A stretch of DNA of 19,888 nt, taken from an uncultured Blautia sp. (GTDB lineage: Bacteria; Bacillota; Clostridia; Lachnospirales; Lachnospiraceae). Every line of letters starts with the position of its first letter. Position 1 is the first letter of the stretch. Below are positions 13,114 to 19,833 of this stretch, piece after piece. The stretch lies in NCBI GenBank assembly GCA_946629475.1, contig CAMOXX010000026.1, forward strand, positions 1 to 19,888, read 5' to 3'. A program made the translations under genes and the position numbers. The notes under the pieces are model-generated. The model saw nothing but the letters and a program-made list of their open reading frames with translations, was not told the origin of the DNA and ran no database searches.

Positions 13114-14045
13114 TATTGTTTTACTGCTTTGACGAACATCTGGAAATCCTTCGGATTCGACATCAGGTATACCTTGCCGCGGAAGCCGGCATCCCGGATG
13201 ATTCCCTGCATGGTACGTCCGTTTCCGCACTCCGCGATGTCAAGATTATCATTCTCGAACAGCAGGCTCAGGCTTTCACGCCACAAAACGGGGTGGCAGC
13301 ACTGCATTTTGATGTCACGGACGATGTCCTCCGCTCCTTTCGCGTAGTCGGCGCTGCAGTTCAGGATAATCCTGGTTTCAGGATCCTTCACCTCGAGCGT
13401 ATCTACAAAGGACGAGAATTCCTCCTCCATGTCCTTTAAGTAGCTGGTGTGGAACGCGTGGTTGAGCCGTGCTCTTTTTACCGAAAAAGCACCGGCCTCC
13501 TGCATCAGCGCACCCGCTTTTTCAAGATCCCCCAGCCTGCCGCCGATCACGGTCTGCTTTACGGAATTGATCAGGGCGACTTCGATGCGTTTGCCGTCAG
13601 GTGCCGGCTCCATGGTATCGAGAATCTCCTGCACCCTCTCGGGAGTAAGCCCCAGCACAGCGTAAAGCCCGGTTTCCTCCTCAAGGCTGTCCATCAGCTT
13701 TGAACGGACGATCAGGAGCCGGAAAATGTCCTCCATGCTCAGCGCTTTGCAGGCCGCCAGCGCGGAAAACTGTCCGACGCTCTGCCCCAGAACGATGTCC
13801 GGTGTGACGCCTTCCCTCTCCAGAAGCCTTAAATAAGCAAGGTTCATTGCCGTCACGGCAAGCTGGGTGTTCGATGTGATGGACAGGACATCATCCTTCT
13901 GGTTGGTGCAGAGATCCACCATGTCAATGCCTGACAGCTCCGAAGCTGCGTCAAAAATATCCTTCACCGCGTCAAAGGATCCCCGCAGCTGCCTGAGCAT
14001 TCCGGCCCGCTGGGTTCCCTGACCGGGAAATACAAATGCTTTCAT
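13113..14045 (-). CDS. fabD: Malonyl-CoA:ACP transacylase, FabD-like
   Basis: Loads malonyl units onto the ACP. A 310-residue acyltransferase with the standard layout: FVFPGQGTQ at the N-terminus, the nucleophile motif GQSVG (Ser89), Arg114, which would bind the malonyl carboxylate, and His199 in NHAFHTSY. The HAFH tetrad is the motif associated with malonyl rather than methylmalonyl specificity in polyketide acyltransferases. The residue before the nucleophile is Gln88, where most FabD proteins have His (GHSLG), a mild oddity. An SD-like GGGAGGAG precedes the ATG at 14045. An 88-nt gap separates it from the phosphopantetheinyl transferase gene, one of two gaps in the block large enough to hold an internal promoter. 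Confidence 0.94.
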   Translation of the reverse strand: MKAFVFPGQGTQRAGMLRQLRGSFDAVKDIFDAASELSGIDMVDLCTNQKDDVLSITSNTQLAVTAMNLAYLRLLEREGVTPDIVLGQSVGQFSALAACKALSMEDIFRLLIVRSKLMDSLEEETGLYAVLGLTPERVQEILDTMEPAPDGKRIEVALINSVKQTVIGGRLGDLEKAGALMQEAGAFSVKRARLNHAFHTSYLKDMEEEFSSFVDTLEVKDPETRIILNCSADYAKGAEDIVRDIKMQCCHPVLWRESLSLLFENDNLDIAECGNGRTMQGIIRDAGFRGKVYLMSNPKDFQMFVKAVKQ

Positions 14046-14133
14046 TCCCTGTTCTCCTCCCTTTTTTTGCTATATGCGTATCTGTTCCGGACAGCTGCCT
14101 GCCCGGCAGATTCATGTCCCGCTCCTGATTGAT
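14046..14133. other. Intergenic gap of 88 nt between PPTase and FabD genes
   Basis: No gene is supported here. On the minus strand it holds a short GC-rich inverted stretch (CTGCCGGGCAG) and, next to the fabD start, an A-rich run followed by GGGAGGAG. I see no convincing -35/-10 pair or terminator (no stem followed by a T-run). Confidence 0.6.
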
Positions 14134-14814
14134 TTACACGCACACCCATCTTACAGATGTGTCTGCGTCAGATTTCACGGCAACAGTCATCACTTCTTTT
14201 TGATCCGGCATCTGTTCTGAAAAAAAGATGCCCAAAGCATCCCGGACGCTGCTCTCATCCAGCAGGTGAAGGCTCTGCCGGTCAGTCTTTCCGATCAGCT
14301 TGAAGACAGCCTCCTTTCTTGTCCAGAGGCGGGTAAGCGCAAGCCTCTGAAGTCCGGGATCATGAATCTGGCTCAAGGCTGCCAGATCATGCTCCGAAAA
14401 AAAACCGGCAAGCGCAGGAAGCGGATAAACCCGGCTGCGCAGATGGTCCGTGTCACAGCCTACCGGTGCCTCATCGGAGACTGCCGCGAGCAGAAAAGCT
14501 CTGCTGTGGCTCAGCGAGCAGAATCCCGGCGGTACCAGGGTTCTGCGCCTGCCGCCGGAGCCCGGCTCCTGCACTCCCATAAGATACGGCCTGCCTGCGG
14601 CATCGTGTGCCAGTACGACCTGCTCCGTCTCACACCGGAGCAGGAATGCGCCGAGCCTTTTCAGAAGGTCCCTGCCCATCACGGCATCCCTGGCCTTCTC
14701 CTGGTCACGGGCGCTCAAAAGGTATTCCTTCGAAGCCGGCTCCATCCTGGAAAGAGCCGGCCCGGTCATGTCATCTGTTATGTCAGACAGCCTCTGAAAC
14801 GCTGCGAGAATCAC
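14134..14814 (-). CDS. 4'-phosphopantetheinyl transferase (Sfp type)
   Basis: Transfers the phosphopantetheine arm of CoA to Ser55 of the pathway ACP. A 226-residue Sfp/EntD-like protein: FCSLSHSRAFLLAAVSD (98-113), the metal-binding GCDTD (Asp121, Asp123; consensus GIDIE), FFSEHDLAAL (138-147) and W-T-R-K-E-A-V-F-K (Trp164, Lys167, Glu168, Lys172). The second acidic ligand, Asp instead of Glu, is a conservative change. The start is a GTG at 14814 with AAGGAG about 8 nt upstream. Sfp-type enzymes usually serve specialised pathways, while AcpS serves primary ACP, so this gene supports a dedicated secondary pathway. It is 12 nt downstream of the zinc-ribbon gene. Confidence 0.9.
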   Translation of the reverse strand: MILAAFQRLSDITDDMTGPALSRMEPASKEYLLSARDQEKARDAVMGRDLLKRLGAFLLRCETEQVVLAHDAAGRPYLMGVQEPGSGGRRRTLVPPGFCSLSHSRAFLLAAVSDEAPVGCDTDHLRSRVYPLPALAGFFSEHDLAALSQIHDPGLQRLALTRLWTRKEAVFKLIGKTDRQSLHLLDESSVRDALGIFFSEQMPDQKEVMTVAVKSDADTSVRWVCV

Positions 14815-14826
14815 GATATCTTCTCC

Positions 14827-15093
14827 TTACTTCAGGCCGAGAAAAGACCGCAGCCCTTCCCTCCGCTTCTCGCGCTCTTCATGGCGTCTTTCATGGCGCT
14901 CCAGGCGTTCCTCATGCCTTTGCTGACGCAGTTCAAGCCTCTTCAGCTTCGCTTCATCTACAATATGCTGTTCGGTACGGATGTCATCGAGTACAATCTT
15001 TGTCCCGCAGTACTGGCAGAAAAAAAACTGCCGGTCGCCGCTGTAATCCACATTTGCCCCACAGCTTGGACACTTAATTGCTTTTTCTTCCAT
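14827..15093 (-). CDS. Small zinc-ribbon protein with a charged helical tail
   Basis: An 88-residue protein. It opens with a zinc ribbon, C8-PS-C11 and C26-QY-C29 (CPSCG and FCQYCG). A long Arg/Glu/His-rich helix follows (HEERLERHERRHEER region), likely a single alpha-helix or coiled coil, and it ends FLGLK. Similar small ribbon proteins are common in Clostridia and usually unassigned. It sits between the GH3 and PPTase genes with gaps of only 4 and 12 nt, and its GAGGTG site lies inside the end of the GH3 gene, so it is translated with the pathway. It could be a scaffold or adaptor or a nucleic-acid binder; nothing in the sequence decides. No signal peptide or membrane segment is seen. Confidence 0.8.
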   Translation of the reverse strand: MEEKAIKCPSCGANVDYSGDRQFFFCQYCGTKIVLDDIRTEQHIVDEAKLKRLELRQQRHEERLERHERRHEEREKRREGLRSFLGLK

Positions 15094-15097
15094 CTTC

Positions 15098-16816
15098 TCA
15101 CCTCGTTTGACTCAAAAAGAACCCGATCTGTTCCGGCGACCTCAGAATCTGCGGCGGTTTGATCTGGTTGCCTCCGAGTCCCTGATCCCCCTTGAAGGTG
15201 CGGTACCTCTCATAGGTGCCTCTTTTCAGATACTTTACAATCGGGGAGGGGACCCAGCCGGCCTCCCAGGACATTTTAATGTTTACATTCCGCTCTACCA
15301 TCAGGTCCATGATCCGCCTGCCCAGAGCATCCGGGTCCGGCATCGGGCCGTCCCCTGCCGGTTCGATCATCATGACATAGCTCGCGCGGGGCTTTGCGGC
15401 GGTATCGGTGTAGCAGGAGAACCCGGTCAGGTCCTGCCCCTGTTCCTTCATCGCCCGGAAGATCGCGTACGAAACAATGTCCTCCGAAATATGCTCTCCG
15501 GCGATGCTCACAAGGCCGTCCTCGCGGTACAGCATCTCAAATACCGGAAGGCTTCCCCGAAAATCGACAACCCGGATGACATCGTGCATCCTGTAACGGT
15601 AGAGCCCGACTTTGTTCGTTATGATCACCAGATAAGCCCTGCCCGCTTCGAGCTGGTTCATCCGGAGAACCGGCGCTTCTCCGTTTTCGGCCCCTGCCGC
15701 TGCTCCTGTCATCTCATCAAAGAGCTGGAATTCGTAGAAGCACGAATCCGGCAGAAGAAACATCTGTGTGCTGTTCATGCCGACAGGCGCGCCGAAAACA
15801 CCCTCGCTGGCTGTATAGCCGTGGCAGTAGAACGGAATATCGTCCCCGATATAGCGCCGGAACTGCTGCATATACGGCGCGAATGTGCCCCCGCACGCGG
15901 CGACGACAACGGCGAGTTTTTTCCAGATTCTGGGAAGAATGGGCTCCTCGAACCCCTTCCGGAATTCCTGTTCCAGGAAATCCGCGCGCTCAGGATCCGG
16001 CTTCAAAGCCGCAAGCAGCGCATCGCGCCGCACCGGTGCAAGGTTCAGAGACTGTGGAAGGGTTCCCTCCCGGATGCACCGGACAAATTCCTCCCAGTTC
16101 TGTTCCAGACGGCGCATCATTTCCAGAATCCAGGTGATGTACGAAGCATTCATCTCCGTCACATTCTCCTGCTTCAGAGCATACAAAAGATGCAGATACT
16201 GCGTGTCCTCACCGGATTCGGAGAAGATCGCCTCCTTCGGAGACAGAGTCGCATAGGAATACATGTCTCCCAGGTCATAAAACACCTTTCCCGAAAAGCA
16301 TCCGCACGGGACGCCGCTGCCGGTTTTGTCAAAACGGACCTCCACAGGACTCAGCGTCGCTCCGTCGGTCCAGATGTCACCCAGCGCATCCGCAATCATG
16401 CCATAGCGGTACAGGTTCGTGTAGGCCGTGATCAGCCTGATCTGCTCTCTCGAAGAAGGAATAAGCTTTGAACCGCCGGTTGTCCCGGCTGTACTGAAGT
16501 AAAAATCCACCTTTGAGGAGGTCAGAACATTGTTCCGGCCATCTTCGCTCATATTATGAATATACGGTGCATAGTCCCCGTATTCCATGAGCGGAACCCT
16601 TGCCGCGTATTCCTCATAGCTTTTGATCGTATCAAAGCCATATTTGATTCCGAACTCCGTATGTGCGTTTTTATGGAGAACCTCACGGAGCAGCGCATCG
16701 TTTGTCTCCTGGGCATGGCCCTCCATACCCTTCAGCTTCCGGATAATGCCTTTTCCTCCGAGAGCAAGCGTTTGATAGGTACGCTTTCTGACCTCAGCAG
16801 AATTTTTCTCATCCAT
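15098..16816 (-). CDS. GH3-family acyl-adenylating amide synthetase
   Basis: A 572-residue member of the GH3 branch of adenylate-forming enzymes, best known from plants, where they join carboxylic acids (jasmonate, auxin) to amino acids. The ATP loop is STAGTTGGSK (108-117), the YxASE motif is YTASE (334-338), and the nucleotide-ribose motif reads YRYRMHDV (406-413), where plant enzymes have YR-x-GDV. The C-terminal swinging domain follows GLVSIAGEHISEDIV, ending with GGNQIKPPQIL. ATG at 16816 with a GGAG site. In this block it could activate the finished acyl chain or a starter acid and transfer it to an amine or thiol; the partner is unknown. The next gene upstream encodes a GNAT-like acyltransferase, which may act in the same step. 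Confidence 0.88.
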   Translation of the reverse strand: MDEKNSAEVRKRTYQTLALGGKGIIRKLKGMEGHAQETNDALLREVLHKNAHTEFGIKYGFDTIKSYEEYAARVPLMEYGDYAPYIHNMSEDGRNNVLTSSKVDFYFSTAGTTGGSKLIPSSREQIRLITAYTNLYRYGMIADALGDIWTDGATLSPVEVRFDKTGSGVPCGCFSGKVFYDLGDMYSYATLSPKEAIFSESGEDTQYLHLLYALKQENVTEMNASYITWILEMMRRLEQNWEEFVRCIREGTLPQSLNLAPVRRDALLAALKPDPERADFLEQEFRKGFEEPILPRIWKKLAVVVAACGGTFAPYMQQFRRYIGDDIPFYCHGYTASEGVFGAPVGMNSTQMFLLPDSCFYEFQLFDEMTGAAAGAENGEAPVLRMNQLEAGRAYLVIITNKVGLYRYRMHDVIRVVDFRGSLPVFEMLYREDGLVSIAGEHISEDIVSYAIFRAMKEQGQDLTGFSCYTDTAAKPRASYVMMIEPAGDGPMPDPDALGRRIMDLMVERNVNIKMSWEAGWVPSPIVKYLKRGTYERYRTFKGDQGLGGNQIKPPQILRSPEQIGFFLSQTR

Positions 16817-16841
16817 GTCTTTTCTCCAGGTAAACCTCCGC

Positions 16842-18500
16842 CTAGTACTCGTAACCTTCTGTTAAAGCGGACTTTCCCGCTCTGCGGATATGGATCGATC
16901 CGAATTCCGCCCTCCGGTCTTTCCAGGCCCAGCCAATGGGACGAAGGAATATATAGTTGCTGTGCAGGTAGGCGCGGAACGGCCTGTCTGCAGTGATCTC
17001 CCACACAGAGTTTTCAAACGTCAGAAGAATCTTTTCAAACTCCTGGTCCGAATACGCTTCGTGTACGAATTCATACAAAATAACTTCATCATGGGCAAGC
17101 TTCAGGTCCCGCACATAATCAAAGGTCTTCCGGACGCTTTCTCCCGATGCCAGCCTGAACTCGGCGAATCCGATCATATCCTGCAGGTGCAGCGCAAACG
17201 CCGGATCAAATTCCTCTTCGCTTCCGCCCTCCCAAAAAGCGGTTGTCTGTACGGATGCCTCTTCCTCCGAAATGGTATATCGTCGCTCCAGGCGGAATCC
17301 ATATCGCAGCTCGGATACAGCAGTCTCCCCGCGTCCCATGCTCTGAACGGAGAGCTTCCGCTCCGGATCGGGGATTACGGTTCCAAACAGATACGGAGAA
17401 GTCACATAGGGCCACAGCTCCTGGAAGCATACCCCTTCTCCGTCGGCTGCTGCCAGAAGTCCCGTTCGCTTTCTCAGCGAAAATGCACCGCTGCCCGTTT
17501 TGCCCGCAGGCTCCGGATTGTACGGATCCTGTGTCCAGTCTTCTCCGGCCTTCAGCCGGAAAATGCTCGTCGTACCCTCCAGCATAAAGGTCATATCGCA
17601 GGCTTCCTCATCTTCTCCGGAAGGCTGACCGGAGCCGGCAGGCAGATCAGCCCTGCCAAGATGAACCCGCTCTCCGCCCTTCAATTTTAAAGCGGTTTTC
17701 GCACCCTCAGATACAGTGGAGCCGTACGGAGTAATACTCCAGGTCTGCTCCTGATCCGAGAGGTTTTCGACAAAAAACCCGTCCTCCTCCAGCCCGACGA
17801 AAAATTCCTTTTCAGACCGGAGCCGGCAGACACATCCGCTGTATATATTACAGAACATTGTCATATACGTCCCGTTCACAATGTTCGTGACCGGAACAAG
17901 ACGTCCCTCCGTAAGCGGTGTCAGGTCCTTCACCTTCTTCTTGTCAAACGGAGGAAGCGCCCCCTCCATTTTCTGATGTGTCACCTCCCACATCGGGCGG
18001 AAAGCCCTCTGGAGTGACGGACCGAAATTACGCATGAACAATTCTTCCGGATTCGACATTTCCGGATCAACAATCACACTGCCGAACATGCGCTGCATGT
18101 ACAGGGAGGGCAGGTTTCCACTGTATACCTCCATCAATATTTCTCTGATTTCGGGCATCGTTGTCGTTACCCGAAGAAGCATCAGCCTGTACAGCTGCAT
18201 GAAAGAATAAAGCTTTGTCCGGTGCGCGGCGTCCACCAGCAGCGCACTCACGAAAAGCTGATGCGGGTTGGCGCTTCTGTCCGCTCCCGCCCTGTAAACA
18301 CAAAGCATGGCGATGATCTCTGAGCCCCTGTCCGCGCACACCCCGAAAACCAGTCCCTTCATCTTCTGAATCTGGTCATAGCGCTCTGCAGAAAGCTCAG
18401 GGTCCAGGCTTCCGAAAAAAAACCTGTTTCTGGCCAGAAGGCGGGCACACTCTTCGCTGTCAAAAGGTTCAATGAACCGGTATCTTGTTTCATCACTCAT
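16842..18500 (-). CDS. GNAT-like N-terminal domain fused to a long beta-rich domain of unknown role
   Basis: A 552-residue protein from the ATG at 18500 (MSDETRYRFIEP); a GTG at 18518 would add six residues but has no spaced ribosome site. Residues 1-160 look like a GCN5-type acyltransferase: a beta-bulge region (GLVFGVCADRGSEIIAMLCVY), then LFVSALLVDAAHRTKLYSFMQLYR where the acyl-CoA-binding helix should lie, although the classic R/Q-x-x-G-x-G/A loop is not clear. The remaining 390 residues contain alternating strands (for example VTNIVNGTYMTMF and FFVGLEEDGFFVENLSDQEQTW) and resemble a beta-sandwich or barrel of no family I recognise. It is 25 nt upstream of the GH3 gene. Amine acylation or substrate binding for GH3 is inference. 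Confidence 0.6.
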   Translation of the reverse strand: MSDETRYRFIEPFDSEECARLLARNRFFFGSLDPELSAERYDQIQKMKGLVFGVCADRGSEIIAMLCVYRAGADRSANPHQLFVSALLVDAAHRTKLYSFMQLYRLMLLRVTTTMPEIREILMEVYSGNLPSLYMQRMFGSVIVDPEMSNPEELFMRNFGPSLQRAFRPMWEVTHQKMEGALPPFDKKKVKDLTPLTEGRLVPVTNIVNGTYMTMFCNIYSGCVCRLRSEKEFFVGLEEDGFFVENLSDQEQTWSITPYGSTVSEGAKTALKLKGGERVHLGRADLPAGSGQPSGEDEEACDMTFMLEGTTSIFRLKAGEDWTQDPYNPEPAGKTGSGAFSLRKRTGLLAAADGEGVCFQELWPYVTSPYLFGTVIPDPERKLSVQSMGRGETAVSELRYGFRLERRYTISEEEASVQTTAFWEGGSEEEFDPAFALHLQDMIGFAEFRLASGESVRKTFDYVRDLKLAHDEVILYEFVHEAYSDQEFEKILLTFENSVWEITADRPFRAYLHSNYIFLRPIGWAWKDRRAEFGSIHIRRAGKSALTEGYEY

Positions 18501-18596
18501 TGTTTTCACCCTCTTCACTCCTGAGCAGGAAATCTGTTTTCAACCTCATCAATGCTCCCGGAAGTTTATTATTCGCCATCCGTGCAGCCCGGGACT
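18501..18596. other. Intergenic gap of 96 nt
   Basis: The largest gap inside the block, between the flavodoxin-like and GNAT-like genes. No small gene, clear terminator or convincing promoter pair is visible; only the GAGGG ribosome site near 18509 is supported. Confidence 0.5.
18509..18513 (-). promoter_or_regulatory. Ribosome binding site favouring the ATG start at 18500
   Basis: GAGGG, 8 nt before the ATG at 18500. The alternative GTG at 18518 lies upstream of it and has an AGGA directly abutting it, with no spacer. Confidence 0.5.
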
Positions 18597-19667
18597 CTAC
18601 AGCTTCATCTCCATACTGCTTCCCTTTTTCTGGAGCCGGACCGCGATCTGTGTCAGTTTTCCGATATTCATCTGTACATTATTGCTTTTGTCTCCTGCCT
18701 TCGCATTCGTACGGCTGGAAGCAATGGCCAGAAAACGTTCCGGATTCAGAACCAGCCTCAGATGGTGCGGCAGGAACCGTTCCGGGTCTTCCACCGCCTG
18801 GTTTCCCTTTCTGCTCAGATGCAGCTGGCAGGTATAGGGAAGCTCCGGAAATTTCATCTCAACAACTACAGGCTCATCCGGGAAGAGACTTTCATCAAAC
18901 ATTTTCGACATCTGCATGGTCCGCTGCCGGACGCCGATCCGAAGCTTTTCTTCCGGGGTAGTATTCTCATCCGTCTGGATCCAGTAATTGTTTGCCAGAT
19001 AGATGTAGTCATCTTTTCCGAACGTCCGCTTGATCAGGGCTTCCCTCGTTTCGTCCGAGATCCGTCCTCGCGAAGCCATCTCAACACCGGCTTTGCGGGC
19101 TGTGTCCAGGTAGGACTGCGTGAATTCCCGGAAAATCTCAAGCGAAAACAACGTGCCCTCGGGGCAGATGATCTTTTCGTAATTATCTCCGTAACAGATG
19201 TCAAACAGCTTCACAAGGGGTTCAACATTATTCTCATAGGAATAGAATCCGCAGGTAGCAACCAGAACGATTTTTTTGTTTCCTACATCCCACCGGTATT
19301 CATGCCTCTGCCCGCTGTCCTTGCGGTCAATAATCTCCGGAACATGAAAAGGAAGCGTCCTGTCAAACAGATTTTTCAGTCTGGCAGAGGGGCCAAAAAA
19401 ATGAACAGGCGTACTGAAAATCACGACATCCGCTTCCTTATAAAGCTGTGTATACTCCGGCATGTCATCCGAGATTACACACTTGCCATCTTTGTTGTTC
19501 CAGCAGTAAAAACATCCGGTGCAGAATTCGATCCGCTTATCCTTCAGCATAAAGGTTTTCAGCGTATGTTTCCCATTGCTCATAAGCCCGTCGAGAAACG
19601 CATGTGTAATGTGCAGCGTATTGCTTCTCTCCCCCTTGGGACTCGCATTGACCAGCAGTATGTTCAT
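18597..19667 (-). CDS. Flavodoxin-fold NAD(P)H oxidoreductase with Cys cluster and SCP2-like tail
   Basis: A 356-residue protein. The first ~190 residues have the FMN_red/flavodoxin fold: the phosphate-binding loop NASPKGERSNT (7-17) and the second FMN loop STPVHFFG. Between them lies C49-x2-C52-x2-C55-x7-C63, the compact pattern seen in iron-sulfur flavoproteins and many clostridial reductases. It may bind a 4Fe-4S cluster. From about residue 255 a second domain appears; LHLSRKGNQ and LRLVLNPERFLAIASSRTN resemble an SCP2 sterol-carrier fold, which binds lipid-like ligands. That match is tentative. It is the first gene of the visible block, with a GGAG site before the ATG at 19667. A redox step on a greasy substrate held by the tail would suit the pathway, but this is inference. 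Confidence 0.75.
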   Translation of the reverse strand: MNILLVNASPKGERSNTLHITHAFLDGLMSNGKHTLKTFMLKDKRIEFCTGCFYCWNNKDGKCVISDDMPEYTQLYKEADVVIFSTPVHFFGPSARLKNLFDRTLPFHVPEIIDRKDSGQRHEYRWDVGNKKIVLVATCGFYSYENNVEPLVKLFDICYGDNYEKIICPEGTLFSLEIFREFTQSYLDTARKAGVEMASRGRISDETREALIKRTFGKDDYIYLANNYWIQTDENTTPEEKLRIGVRQRTMQMSKMFDESLFPDEPVVVEMKFPELPYTCQLHLSRKGNQAVEDPERFLPHHLRLVLNPERFLAIASSRTNAKAGDKSNNVQMNIGKLTQIAVRLQKKGSSMEMKL

Positions 19668-19732
19668 CTAACGTTCTCCTTTTTCGGCAGGACTTTTGGC
19701 GTTGTAATATCATAGTAACTGTTCAGTACCCA
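19668..19732 (-). promoter_or_regulatory. Leader and possible promoter region of the block
   Basis: This is the only non-coding stretch upstream of the first visible gene. On the minus strand there is a TATGAT (19709-19714), which could be a -10 box, but the hexamer 17 nt further upstream (ATGAAT, 19732-19737) is a poor -35. A short dyad, ACTG-TT-CAGT in the plus reading, lies near 19718-19727. AAGGAG (GGAG at 19677-19680) precedes the ATG. Transcription may instead begin beyond the window. Confidence 0.25.
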
Positions 19733-19787
19733 TTCATTCGGAATGCTTTGCATTCCTCATGTGGGCGGTCAGAGACGCTTCGCGTCT
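19733..19787. repeat. Hairpin-rich direct repeat, copy 1
   Basis: A 55-nt segment repeated exactly 101 nt later. It contains two small perfect hairpins: GGAATGC-ttt-GCATTCC (19740-19756) and AGACGC-ttc-GCGTCT (19773-19787). A larger stem encloses the second: CATG (19758-19761) and GGGCGG (19763-19768) pair with CCGCCC (19791-19796) and CATG (19797-19800), with T19762 bulged. This gives a nested stem-loop of about 43 nt. Confidence 0.85.
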
Positions 19788-19833
19788 TGCCCGCCCCATG
19801 GACATGATCGAAATTCGCCTGAAATGCAAGCAT

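Noticed and set aside
13102..13230. N-terminal extension of the ketoreductase
   Set aside because: It runs back into fabD, and AGGAGG sits 6 nt before the ATG at 13101, giving the normal 250-residue FabG.
198..14045. Housekeeping fatty acid synthesis operon
   Set aside because: No FabH or recognised enoyl reductase; the condensing enzyme is a KS-CLF fusion, and the block also holds a Sfp-type PPTase, a GH3 enzyme and an exporter. Not fully excluded, because the rest of the genome is unseen.
5292..14045. Aromatic type II polyketide cluster
   Set aside because: KS and CLF are present, but no aromatase or cyclase is visible, while a FabZ-type dehydratase with intact His/Glu is, which favours a reduced or unsaturated linear chain.
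15107..16471. Long open frame on the plus strand (454 codons)
   Set aside because: It lies fully antisense to the GH3 gene, which has clear family motifs and a ribosome site; the plus-strand translation shows no domain and is Arg/His-rich, as expected for a shadow of a GC-biased gene.
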